NCBI RefSeq assembly: GCF_004745425.1
Contig: NZ_PGGK01000003.1
Coordinates: forward strand, 186,001-250,000
Direction: 5' to 3'
DNA: 64,000 nucleotides
Source: Methanolobus halotolerans
Lineage (GTDB): Archaea; Halobacteriota; Methanosarcinia; Methanosarcinales; Methanosarcinaceae
Shown piece after piece: positions 1-7,935 of the stretch. Below the pieces are notes generated by a model. That model worked only from the letters and a program-made list of their open reading frames with translations, had not been told where the DNA came from and made no database searches. Every line of letters begins with the position of its first letter. The stretch's first letter is position 1. Made by a program: the position numbers and the translations under genes.

Positions 1-452
1 TCTGTAAGTACCCGGAAAAAAACTCTTGAACCCGGTGCATTCCTGGCAAGCTTTCTGAGGTCACTCTCGCAATCCGTTACAAAAAGCCGGATACCTCTTT
101 CATAAGCGTATGCTATATCCTTCTCTTTCTTTATGGTGTTTCCGTAGCTTATACGCCCAGGTTCTACCTCAAGTCTGAGTAACTGGTCAACTTCATATAT
201 CGTTGCCACATCAAAGCTGGACCCTTTATCCTTGAGTGTGGTTATGACCTCATCCATTGGATTTGCCTTAACTGCATAATATATCTTTACAAAAGACATA
301 TGTTCGACTATCTGGTCGTACATAACCCTGATCTTTTCCAGATCAACTATTAAGAACGGTGTCTCTTTATCCCTTGAAAAACGTTTGATCTTTTTAAATT
401 CCTTGCTGGAAATATATTCTTCCAGAGGGAACTCATACTTTTCTTTCCTCAT
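1..452 (-). CDS. PLP-dependent type III decarboxylase (ornithine/lysine/diaminopimelate decarboxylase family), partial
   Basis: This is the N-terminal 150 residues of a fold-type III PLP decarboxylase; the rest lies beyond the left edge of the window. The PLP-lysine motif YYAVKANP is visible at about residues 56-63, followed by FDVATIYEVDQL and RISYGNTIK, typical of the ornithine/lysine decarboxylase branch of the alanine racemase fold. In methanogens such enzymes serve polyamine or amino-acid metabolism. The ATG at 450-452 is preceded on the minus strand by AAAAGGAGTA, a strong ribosome binding site. Ornithine, lysine or diaminopimelate specificity cannot be decided from this fragment. Confidence 0.85.
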   Translation of the reverse strand, partial: MRKEKYEFPLEEYISSKEFKKIKRFSRDKETPFLIVDLEKIRVMYDQIVEHMSFVKIYYAVKANPMDEVITTLKDKGSSFDVATIYEVDQLLRLEVEPGRISYGNTIKKEKDIAYAYERGIRLFVTDCESDLRKLARNAPGSRVFFRVLT

Positions 453-845
453 ATCTACTCCTTTTATCAGTTATCGTGTTTATTCCGAGTTTGACCCTTT
501 TTAGCAGCTGTTCATAATTTTCAAAGCTCTCTATTGAATAATTTTTAATAAAAAGCCAGTGAAAGGATTGTAATTGCATTTTCAATATATAAAATTAATT
601 ATTAGGCTATATGGAGGTACAAAAGCATCTTGAAATTGATTATTAGTCCATTGTAGGTCATAATAGGTGGTACTGACTTCTTTTGATGCTTATTTTGGAT
701 GTAAAAGCTATAAAATTCTTCAGATAATATCTATGTCTAAAAAGAGCACTCCTGCCTTCCTATGCATGATGCATGTCTCATCTGTGCCCCATATGAACTG
801 CAGTGTTGCAGTATCAAAACCATTGTATTGTTTCTGCAATTATTT
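453..845. other. AT-rich intergenic region, no gene seen
   Basis: This 393-base AT-rich stretch lies between the divergent start of the decarboxylase and the end of the TPR gene. It holds short palindromes (CTGCAGTGTTGCAG near 799 and TGCATGATGCAT near 762). Only short open frames without ribosome binding sites occur, so I see no supported gene. Confidence 0.5.
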
Positions 846-1595
846 CTATATTTTTGAAATAGCTTTCTTCCTTGCATTCACAGCTGCTGCATAGTCAGGC
901 CTGGTTTCAAGTGCCTCGTCAAAGGATTCTACTGCTTCTTTATATCTGCCTAGCATTGTCAGGGCAATACCTTTTAGATAGCAGGCATCTGCGACATCAT
1001 ATTTCAGTTCCTTATTCTCTGTGGGAGGTACCCAGGTGAATCTCGGAAAACGGAATTCTATGACTTCTGCATTCTCCCTGGCCTTGTCAAAGGATTCGAG
1101 TGATTCTTCGTACCTGCCAAGTTCCATGAGTGAACTCCCTCTCGAGCACCAGGTTCCGGCAAGTTCCGGATCGATCTCAAGTGCTTTGTTAAAGGATCTT
1201 ATTGCTTCTTCATATCTCTTGAGGTTGAAAAGTGCAAGTCCCCGGTTTGACCATTGAAGGGAGCTACCCGGAGCGATCTTTAGCAGGGGGTCGACCGAGT
1301 TAAGGGCTTCTTCATATTTCCCTGACTTGTAATAGATCCCGCCTTTGGAACTTCTGGCCTCTGCTGATCTTCTGTATGCTTCCAGGGCTCTTTCCTCATT
1401 GTGATTTTCTGAAAGATAATTGCCTATTTTATCCCACATCTCTGATGAGCGGTCGTATTCTGCCAGAGCTTCGTCAAATCTTCCCATCTCAACAAGCAAG
1501 TTGGCTTTAGTATAATTCTTTTGAGCTTCCTTCTCGTTTTTCTTTATGTCCATGCCTCTGGAATCTGAACCAAGTATCCTGCTGAATATTCCCAT
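846..1595 (-). CDS. TPR-repeat protein
   Basis: This 249-residue protein is built mostly of tetratricopeptide repeats, with copies such as ALAEYDRSSEMWDKIGN, EEAIRSFNKALEIDPEL, EESLESFDKARE and KEAVESFDEALETRPDY. TPR arrays are protein-protein interaction scaffolds; the partner is unknown. No signal peptide or membrane segment is evident. The ATG at 1595 has no clear Shine-Dalgarno site, but a TATA-like element (AAGATATATG on the minus strand, about 1627-1636) sits roughly 30 bases upstream, which suggests a nearly leaderless transcript. A second TPR protein of different design lies at 15161-16075. Confidence 0.85.
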   Translation of the reverse strand: MGIFSRILGSDSRGMDIKKNEKEAQKNYTKANLLVEMGRFDEALAEYDRSSEMWDKIGNYLSENHNEERALEAYRRSAEARSSKGGIYYKSGKYEEALNSVDPLLKIAPGSSLQWSNRGLALFNLKRYEEAIRSFNKALEIDPELAGTWCSRGSSLMELGRYEESLESFDKARENAEVIEFRFPRFTWVPPTENKELKYDVADACYLKGIALTMLGRYKEAVESFDEALETRPDYAAAVNARKKAISKI

Positions 1596-1796
1596 GAACT
1601 AAGCATATGTCAACATCAAAACATATATCTTTGCACCTGTTTGGTAGAATATATGGCAGGAAAAATCAATTCAGAAAAACGGATACAAAAAAGCAGTAGT
1701 AATAATAGACGGCTGTATCCTCCCGGAACCGGTATATTGGCATTACAGCAATTCAATTAACGTTTTTTTTCAGATATCTAAAAATGATTGGAAGGT

Positions 1797-2420
1797 TTAT
1801 TTCCCTCCTGTACCGCCTGGTCCTTCGGGCATTGACCTGCTGCTGAAAGGCAGCTTGCCTTCTTCCGGGTGTTCCCCGGTTTCTGGAGTCTGTTCTTCCT
1901 GTTCAGAACCAAATCTTTCTTCCATTTTTTGCTTTACTTCTCCCGCTTTATCCTGAACGGCTTCGCTCACTGAACCTGATGAACCTCCTTTTGACTCTCT
2001 TCTTTCTTTGATTTTTTTGCCTACTTCCTCCGACCCATGTTTGACCTTTTCAGCAACTCCACTACCTGCAACCTTTGCTCTTTCCATGGCCTGAGGAATC
2101 TTACTTGCGACCTCAGGAATCAGGTCCACAACACTGCTATACCTGTGCCTTCCTGTTATGCTAAGAAGTCGTACATCATCATCGGATATAACTACAAAAG
2201 CGATGGGTTCCATGTTAACTCCTGCATATCCCCCTCCGGCAAAGCCAGTACCCATTTCTTTTTTACGCTCTCCGCCGGCACTTCCGAATCCAGCGGATAC
2301 TTTCATAACGGGCATAACGGTTTTCCCGGCCCAGGTGAACGGATCTCCTATCAGCGTTTTTGTATTGATTATACTCTCAGTCTCATCCTTGATCTCTTTC
2401 ATTATGTCTTCTACGCCCAT
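1797..2420 (-). CDS. GerW/YtfJ-family protein
   Basis: This is a 207-residue member of the sporulation-protein YtfJ (GerW) family, whose members are also widespread in methanogens with unknown function. The first 110 residues carry the family core: GVEDIMKEI, then IGDPFTWAGKTVMPV, VSAGFGSAGGE, a glycine-rich loop (GFAGGGYAG) and PIAFVVISDDDVRLL. A predicted helical, charged tail (K/E/G/S rich) follows. The start is set at the ATG 2418-2420 because GGGGAGGAG lies just upstream; an earlier in-frame ATG at 2435 would place that site inside the coding region. No sporulation role is implied for an archaeon. Confidence 0.8.
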   Translation of the reverse strand: MGVEDIMKEIKDETESIINTKTLIGDPFTWAGKTVMPVMKVSAGFGSAGGERKKEMGTGFAGGGYAGVNMEPIAFVVISDDDVRLLSITGRHRYSSVVDLIPEVASKIPQAMERAKVAGSGVAEKVKHGSEEVGKKIKERRESKGGSSGSVSEAVQDKAGEVKQKMEERFGSEQEEQTPETGEHPEEGKLPFSSRSMPEGPGGTGGK

Positions 2421-2656
2421 ATAACTCCTCCCCAATATGGATTACAGACGTTTTTCCCTATGTACGATATATGTGTCTTCTAGTTTAAAAGTGAATCCGA
2501 ACATTTATAAATATATTAGATCCTCTTTGACGGGCTATCAGTCCGGATAATGGCCTTGCACTTCAAAAAAATAAGATTTGAAAAAAATGTTTTTGGGTTA
2601 TGGGAGCATAAGTCAGAACTCAGCAGTTTTCCAATATGTAAGTTGGAGAAAGCTGC

Positions 2657-3235
2657 TTACTCAGTTGTAGGTACTACCACAACATCCCCATTTTCTTGTT
2701 GATCTTGTGTGGTCTGGTTGTTATCTTCCTCAGTTACAGTAATTGTACCGCTAAGGAGGAAATCTTCCTCTGACTCATACTCGAATGTTCCTGCCTCATC
2801 AAAAGTGTAGCTGTAAGATTCACCCTCAGCAAGTTCACCAGAGTCGAAAGCAAGTGCATCACCCGTTACTGTATGGACCGAATCATCCTGGTTTATCCAA
2901 GTGACAGTTTCACCTACAGATATCTCTATTTCAGAAGGATTAAAACCATCCTCATCAATTATAACTACGGTCTCCCCTTCTTCTTCTTCTTCTGTCTGGT
3001 TGTCCACTGTCAGATCATCTGTTGTCTGATTGTCTTCTTCAATCTGGTCGTCTTCCATTATCTGATCATCTGTTATCTGATCATCTTCTTCAATATCTGT
3101 GGTCGGATCTTCACTTATGCCGTTCTCTTCACCAATGCCATCTTCTTCAACCGGCTGGTCCTCAGTGTCTGTACAGCCAATGGCTGCAAAAACAGCTAAC
3201 ATCACTACAAATAATATTATCAATTGCTTTCTCAT
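2657..3235 (-). CDS. Acidic lipoprotein with degenerate cupredoxin domain
   Basis: This 192-residue exported protein has a lipobox (AAIGC at about residues 17-21), an acidic low-complexity linker (about 22-88, D/E/Q/T rich) and a cupredoxin (plastocyanin-like) fold at about 89-170, seen in VVIIDEDGFNPSEIEISVGE, TVTWINQDDSVHTVTG and TFEYESEEDFLLSGTITVTE. In copper-binding relatives the C-terminal loop reads Y-x-C-x-x-H-x-x-M. Here the Cys, His and Met positions are Ser, Asp and Leu, so only the N-terminal His of DSVHTVTG remains and type I copper binding is unlikely. The start has GGGG ten bases upstream. It is first of three paralogous lipoproteins and shares its C-terminal ending (GDVVVVP) with the third. 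Confidence 0.8.
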   Translation of the reverse strand: MRKQLIILFVVMLAVFAAIGCTDTEDQPVEEDGIGEENGISEDPTTDIEEDDQITDDQIMEDDQIEEDNQTTDDLTVDNQTEEEEEGETVVIIDEDGFNPSEIEISVGETVTWINQDDSVHTVTGDALAFDSGELAEGESYSYTFDEAGTFEYESEEDFLLSGTITVTEEDNNQTTQDQQENGDVVVVPTTE

Positions 3236-3317
3236 ATTTTAACCCCTTTCTATCCTGATATGTCTGAACTGTTGTCTGCTTTCAAAGTGACTCCCATCAC
3301 CATAAAATACAATTTGT

Positions 3318-3527
3318 TTAAACTAACAATTCCTCTGTTCCCGTTACAGTATGTGAATTGTCTGAATCTCCACTTAGATCCCCTGACGATTCACTGATTC
3401 CCAGATCATCGTCCTCTATACCTAGCTCCTCGTCATCTTCAAGCTCATCTTCATCTTCAATATCTGTGCATCCGATGGTCAAAAATATACCTATCAGTAA
3501 TGCAAATATTAGTAATGCTTTTCGCAT
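3318..3527 (-). CDS. Short acidic lipoprotein, probably truncated cupredoxin paralogue
   Basis: This 69-residue protein begins with a lipoprotein signal (MRKALLIFALLIGIFLTIGC) and a D/E-rich stretch, then ends with DNSHTVTGTEELLV. The HTVTG piece matches the start of the cupredoxin core of the neighbouring gene at 2657-3235, which strongly suggests that this copy lost most of the domain by deletion. The gene keeps a promoter (TTATAAAA on the minus strand near 3570) and a GGGGG ribosome binding site, so it may still be expressed as a short surface lipoprotein. I call it a CDS with pseudogene-like history. Confidence 0.65.
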   Translation of the reverse strand: MRKALLIFALLIGIFLTIGCTDIEDEDELEDDEELGIEDDDLGISESSGDLSGDSDNSHTVTGTEELLV

Positions 3528-3904
3528 TAGTTTAACCCCCTTATCATAGGTTTATGTCAATTGTATTTTATAAGTCTTTTTATTCGATTATGAGGATCCC
3601 TGCATAATTTTATATTTACTATGGTTTACAAAGAGTGCTAGTGTGGCGTACTTACATATTTTGCAACGTAGTCGCATGTGCCTGAAAATATGACAATGAG
3701 ATACAAAATGACTTGATTTTTTCTTAAACAAGTAACATTGTTCTCGAAGAAAACTACCGTTGGAATTTGTTTATATGGGAGTGTAGAAAGGGATTAAAAC
3801 TGCCTTGTAAAAAGATATCTGAATACTGTGAAACCTTTAGCCAATGAAAAAGCGGGGCTTAGAACTCTAAGCTCCCAATGATTTCTTGAAAACAGTGCTT
3901 GTAC
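3528..3904. other. Intergenic region with lipoprotein promoter, otherwise empty
   Basis: The first 60 bases contain the minus-strand promoter and leader of the short lipoprotein; this block (3533-3585) resembles the block at 4200-4250 upstream of the next lipoprotein, both reading TACAATTGA...ATA...GATAAGGGGG. The remaining ~300 bases contain no supported gene. Confidence 0.5.
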
Positions 3905-4195
3905 TTATGCATCCATAGGCACTGCAATAACTTCCCCTGTTTCTTCTTCACTCAAAGCAGTTTCATTTTCTTCCACGTCATCTGTGTCATCAATGAGTTC
4001 ATCCTGTACTGGCCCCTCGTAATTCTCTTCCTCTGAAGGCTCTTCTATCAGCTCCTCATCCTCTTCACCAAGTTCCTCATCTTCGAGTTCCTCATCCTCT
4101 ATGCCCAGATCTTCTTCATCTCCGCCATAATCTGTGCATCCGACGGTCAGGAACATACCTATCAGTAACGCAAATATTAAAATTGCTTTCCGCAT
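3905..4195 (-). CDS. Acidic lipoprotein, third paralogue
   Basis: This 96-residue protein has a signal peptide with lipobox (LTVGC, Cys at residue 20) almost identical to that of the gene at 3318-3527, followed by a strongly acidic body with repeated EDEELEDEELGEEDEELIEE-like units. It ends TGEVIAVPMDA, comparable with the tail of the cupredoxin lipoprotein (ENGDVVVVPTTE). It therefore looks like the same gene family with the cupredoxin domain absent. Likely membrane-anchored outside the cell; function unknown. GGGGG precedes the ATG by eight bases. Confidence 0.7.
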   Translation of the reverse strand: MRKAILIFALLIGMFLTVGCTDYGGDEEDLGIEDEELEDEELGEEDEELIEEPSEEENYEGPVQDELIDDTDDVEENETALSEEETGEVIAVPMDA

Positions 4196-4410
4196 TAATT
4201 TACCCCCTTATCTAAAAGGTATATCAATTGTACTTTAAATATCTATTTATAGCTTGCACTATTCTCTACATTTGATTGCAATTATTATACTGAGTATCAG
4301 GCACTTGGCAGTTGCATTTTATCGTGCCTGGCAGGTAACATTGTTATCGAAAATGACTTATTGACCAAGCTTATTCTATTTCATGATGTTAACAACAGGG
4401 GGAGTGAGAT

Positions 4411-4641
4411 ATAGCTGATAAAAGTAACAAACTTTCGGAAAATGTTCCGGGCCCATATTATGTTGATGAAGAATGTATAGGTTGTGAGGTGTGTGTGGAT
4501 ACTGCTCCGGATAATTTCAAGATGGCGGAAGATGGCACACATGCTTATGTTTACAAGCAGCCAGAGAACGATTCGGAGAAAGAATTATCCGAGGAATCAT
4601 TAGCAAGCTGTCCGGTAGATGCTATCGGAAACGACGGTTAA
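4411..4641 (+). CDS. Single-cluster [4Fe-4S]/[3Fe-4S] ferredoxin with apparent AUA start codon
   Basis: Reading from 4411 gives a 76-residue ferredoxin: a short polar N-terminus (ADKSNKLSENVPGPYYV), CIGCEVC at about residues 22-28, and SCPVDAIG near the end, which supplies the last cluster ligand. It fits the family of small electron carriers in Methanosarcina whose proteins begin MADK. No ATG, GTG or TTG lies in frame between the upstream TGA (4405) and the cluster motif; the codon before GCT-GAT-AAA is ATA, placed six bases after GGAG (4401-4404). I infer AUA initiation, or a mutated or miscalled ATG. The gene is monocistronic, followed by a T-rich stretch. Confidence 0.75.
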   Translation: MADKSNKLSENVPGPYYVDEECIGCEVCVDTAPDNFKMAEDGTHAYVYKQPENDSEKELSEESLASCPVDAIGNDG

Positions 4642-4768
4642 AAACCCTTTATTTTTTAAATAAGCCTCTTGTTTTTACTTCTGCTGATCCCCTTATAATA
4701 TCTGGGAACAGCATGTTTCTTTTTTTTGACATCAAAGATTATATAGCCAAGTTCCCGGATACCTTGTA

Positions 4769-5668
4769 GTGGTGAAAAGTGTGGATGTTCAACGTGCATT
4801 GAAAGTTGCTATCTTCTTAACATCCATATTCTTTATTCTGGAAGTGATCGGTGGGATCTTATCCGGTTCTCTGGCCCTGTTGGGTGACGCCGGGCACATG
4901 TTAAGGGATATATTCTCCCTGGTTGTTTCATTGGGTGCGATCAAGATCTCAAGAAACTTAGAACCAACAATTACCCGAACGTTCGGATATCATAGGGTGG
5001 AGATATTTGCTGCTTTGATAAACGGATTTTTATTAATAGGGGTTAGTCTATGGATCATTATAGAAGCATATCAACGATTTCTCACGCCCGAGCCTGTTGA
5101 GAGTACCATAATGCTTATTGTTGCATTGGTAGGTCTGTCAGTGAACGTTTATGTGACCCTTATGCTCCATGGCAGTCATGACCTGAACGTACAGAGTGCC
5201 TTTATGCATGTGTTAACGGATACTCTGTCTTCAGTAGCCGTTATTTTTGCATCGGTCTGGATATATCTTACCGGGCAGGTAATAGTGGATCCAATTCTCA
5301 GCGTGGTAATTGCCCTATTCATCATGCTGACTGCAGTCCCGATAATAAGGGAAAGCCTTCGGATACTGCTGGAATTCGTCCCAAAAGACCTCAAACTTGA
5401 AGATGTGATCTCCGATATAGAAAATACTGAAGGTGTTGAAGGTGTTCACCATGTGCATTTCTGGAGTCTGAGTTCTCAGGTCAATGCTCTCAATGCTCAC
5501 ATATTTACCCTTGAGCAGGACATGGCAGAAGTAGAAAAACTAAAAAGGACTCTAAAAAAGAAACTTGCGAAATATAGGGTTAAACATGCAACACTTGAGT
5601 TTGAGTTCGAAGAATGTTCCGTTAAAGACTACACGTGCCATGTTGGTGATTTAAACCAAAAAAGGTAG
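4769..5668 (+). CDS. Cation diffusion facilitator (CDF) transporter, Zn/Co/Cd efflux
   Basis: This 299-residue protein has the CDF layout: six membrane segments (first about residues 10-30) and a cytosolic C-terminal domain (about 205-290). The metal-site motif of TM2 is visible as GDAGHMLRD (about 39-47), its TM5 partner as HVLTD, and the family signature RTFGYHRVEI follows TM2. Such proteins are proton-driven exporters of Zn2+, Co2+ or Cd2+. The C-terminal domain ends with a Cys/His-containing tail (ECSVKDYTCHVG) that might bind metal. The start is GTG-GTG at 4769 or 4772; no strong ribosome binding site is seen. Confidence 0.9.
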   Translation: MVKSVDVQRALKVAIFLTSIFFILEVIGGILSGSLALLGDAGHMLRDIFSLVVSLGAIKISRNLEPTITRTFGYHRVEIFAALINGFLLIGVSLWIIIEAYQRFLTPEPVESTIMLIVALVGLSVNVYVTLMLHGSHDLNVQSAFMHVLTDTLSSVAVIFASVWIYLTGQVIVDPILSVVIALFIMLTAVPIIRESLRILLEFVPKDLKLEDVISDIENTEGVEGVHHVHFWSLSSQVNALNAHIFTLEQDMAEVEKLKRTLKKKLAKYRVKHATLEFEFEECSVKDYTCHVGDLNQKR

Positions 5669-6281
5669 TATAAGGAAATAATAGGGAACGGTATGAGGGA
5701 ACAGTATCCAGTTTTTTGTTGTACGCCTTTATCGTCAGTTTGCCTATTTATTCATCCCTCTGTGAGGCGAGATCAACTCAAAACTGTTTATATACGGAAA
5801 ATCATGTCTAAATACATTGGTTGCTTCATTCTTGTTATTTGCATGTAGTGGTACTTCTCTTAGTATCTTATTATTTTTATCTTCCCAAAATCTTGCCCAA
5901 TACAATCATATCCCCCCATAGTCCTCTGGTATTGGTTAATACTTTGTTTATGAGAATGACTTCTGCTATGCAACTACAGTTGTCATTGTATTCATTCCAC
6001 TCTCCCTTACTTCATACCGAACCCTTTCAGAGGTCAAGTGCCATTAGACACCTCAACCTACAAATTAGAAAACTAAATTTATTGTATTTAATTATATCTT
6101 GGGTGAATTTCATACCGGATTTTAATTTAACGCCACATAAAATCGAAATAATATTATGCAACAAATATATGCCGAGTACTGCAAAGTACGGACAGGTTAT
6201 TATATCAGTGAGGTTCCAGGCTAAAGCCAGTCATACGTGTTTATACGTAGATTCAACTTTATCCACTCCGGGAATGCCTGT
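5669..6281. other. 613-base intergenic region, no supported gene
   Basis: This stretch lies between the convergent CDF transporter and C39-like protease genes. A TATA-like element (TGTTTATATACGG near 5787-5799) is present, but the ATG that follows at 5806 opens only 14 codons. A longer plus-strand frame at 5821-6366 has no ribosome binding site, low-complexity hydrophobic content and runs into the protease gene, so I do not accept it. Confidence 0.5.
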
Positions 6282-7463
6282 TCAGCATGAAGGTATATGC
6301 ATTTCTAATGATACCGAGTCAATTTTATGTCCATTCTCATTGAAAAGTGTCATTAAAAAGCAGTAATCACCATCTGGGACTTTTTCCAGCTGGTTAGAAT
6401 AGTTAATGCCTTTAGAGAGCGTCCCTCTGCCTGCTACATTCATGTCTGTTGATAAAAAGAAACTGTCCACAGTATTTCCTGAATCCTTGTTTATCACTTC
6501 ACTGGTCACAGTATAGTTCTTCTGTTCTGTGGCGGGATTTGCAACTGTGAAGTAGAGGGACATAGTATCCCGGACAGAGATGCCTCTTTCGCTGGACATA
6601 TCATCTTTTCGGATGATATGATATCCATTGTCATATCTGCCATCAAAGCGCAAAAGACCGACATCATTTGAACTGAAACGATCCGTGAAACATACATCAC
6701 TATATTTGTGATCGCTATTATCGATCAGGTATATGGAACCCTCCGGACTGTTCACAGGAGCATTTTCCATTATCTCGAGGGTAAATGCCATATTAGTCAG
6801 CATTATATTCCCTACAAGTTTTTCGTTGAAATCATTCCAGCTGACAGGTGCGGCAATCTTCCCTTCTCCGGTTTCGAATAGATTTTCTGTGATCGCACCA
6901 CTGGGATCAGACAGATATATATTTTCCTCGTCATAAGCCACTGCAACAACAGCGTGCCCCTTTTTTATGTTATCCTGATCAGTATACTGGAAAGCCAGCA
7001 AAACTGGTTGTCCCTTGTCTATGTTATTCCTGATTATAGAATTGAAATTATCAACATCGAAATTATCAATATTGTAACCCCACAATGTCCTTTTAGTATT
7101 TATGGACCATTTTTTGGAGGTGTATTCTTCCAGTGACTTATCAAATATATTGTATTGCCCTTCGAAGGTTTCATCATGTCCTGAATTGAAGTATGCGGCG
7201 ATCTCCCAGGGTTCTACCTGTCTGTTATTGTAATTCAACATCATTGAAAGGCAGGCATAAAGGCACCAGTTGGTGTCTCCCTGGTTGTAATAAGGTATCG
7301 TTAGGGCTGTAGCAATATTAGCTTGGCTGTCTGTATTAGCGGGCAGTCCTTCAGTACCACTGGTTGCCGCAACGTTATACGATATTAACATTATGCAGAA
7401 TATTTTGACCATAAACGGCAGGTCAATTCTTCGAATAATGACATGTCCCCCTGTTCCACCCAT
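6282..7463 (-). CDS. Secreted C39-like (papain-fold) cysteine protease with C-terminal Ig-like domain
   Basis: From the ATG at 7463 this encodes about 393 residues. A hydrophobic signal segment (VKIFCIMLISYNVAA) precedes a peptidase_C39-like domain with catalytic Cys in NQGDTNWCLYACLSMML and His/Asp in GHAVVAVAYD and LSDPSGA. The last 130 residues look like a beta-sandwich (SVRDTMSLYFTVANPA onward). The protein is probably extracellular. No ABC exporter or double-glycine peptide lies nearby, so it is unlikely to be a bacteriocin-processing protease. The start is uncertain: TTG 7490 and ATG 7412 are alternatives and none has a clear ribosome binding site. Confidence 0.75.
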   Translation of the reverse strand: MGGTGGHVIIRRIDLPFMVKIFCIMLISYNVAATSGTEGLPANTDSQANIATALTIPYYNQGDTNWCLYACLSMMLNYNNRQVEPWEIAAYFNSGHDETFEGQYNIFDKSLEEYTSKKWSINTKRTLWGYNIDNFDVDNFNSIIRNNIDKGQPVLLAFQYTDQDNIKKGHAVVAVAYDEENIYLSDPSGAITENLFETGEGKIAAPVSWNDFNEKLVGNIMLTNMAFTLEIMENAPVNSPEGSIYLIDNSDHKYSDVCFTDRFSSNDVGLLRFDGRYDNGYHIIRKDDMSSERGISVRDTMSLYFTVANPATEQKNYTVTSEVINKDSGNTVDSFFLSTDMNVAGRGTLSKGINYSNQLEKVPDGDYCFLMTLFNENGHKIDSVSLEMHIPSC

Positions 7464-7935
7464 ACTTAATTTTACCAGGCCATGCAGCAATTTGAGACTG
7501 ATCTCATATTATGGTAAAGATAGTTTACATAATCTCCATCAATGGCCTGACTTAATAAGAAATCTGTGCCGCAGTATAAATAAGTGCCTCTTCATGCCGA
7601 TATGGTAATAGTTATAATTATGATGTGGAAATTTGATGACAAGCATTATTTTTCCTGCACTAGTCACATATTGCCGGCCAGTTTTAGATAATTAAAATTC
7701 TGTAATAGTGGCTCGGAATCTTTTTAGTGAGAGTATTCAATTTCGAACAAATTGTAAGGGAAAAATATAGTATGAATGATGACGGTAAATGATATCACAT
7801 TCCATATGCCGTTTTTATTTTTCGCGGATAGTATAATTACTATAAATACTATGATGCAGTTTTTAAAATACGTTGATTTATATTTGTATAACTATACATG
7901 GATAAATTTGTAGACATTTTTAAATCCGATTCAAT
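7464..7935. other. Divergent intergenic region, no gene seen
   Basis: About 470 AT-rich bases separate the divergent protease and kinase genes and should contain both promoters. TATA-like sequence (TATAAATACTATG, near 7842-7854) lies about 85 bases before the kinase ATG. No supported gene is present. Confidence 0.4.

Noticed and set aside
5821-6366. A 181-codon plus-strand open frame downstream of the CDF transporter
   Set aside because: It has no ribosome binding site, an odd composition rich in Leu/His/Ser and Pro, and it runs into the well-supported protease gene on the other strand. I regard it as a chance frame.
6282-7463. C39-like protease as part of a bacteriocin export system
   Set aside because: No ABC transporter, double-glycine leader peptide or immunity gene lies nearby, and the protein has a signal peptide and an Ig-like domain instead.
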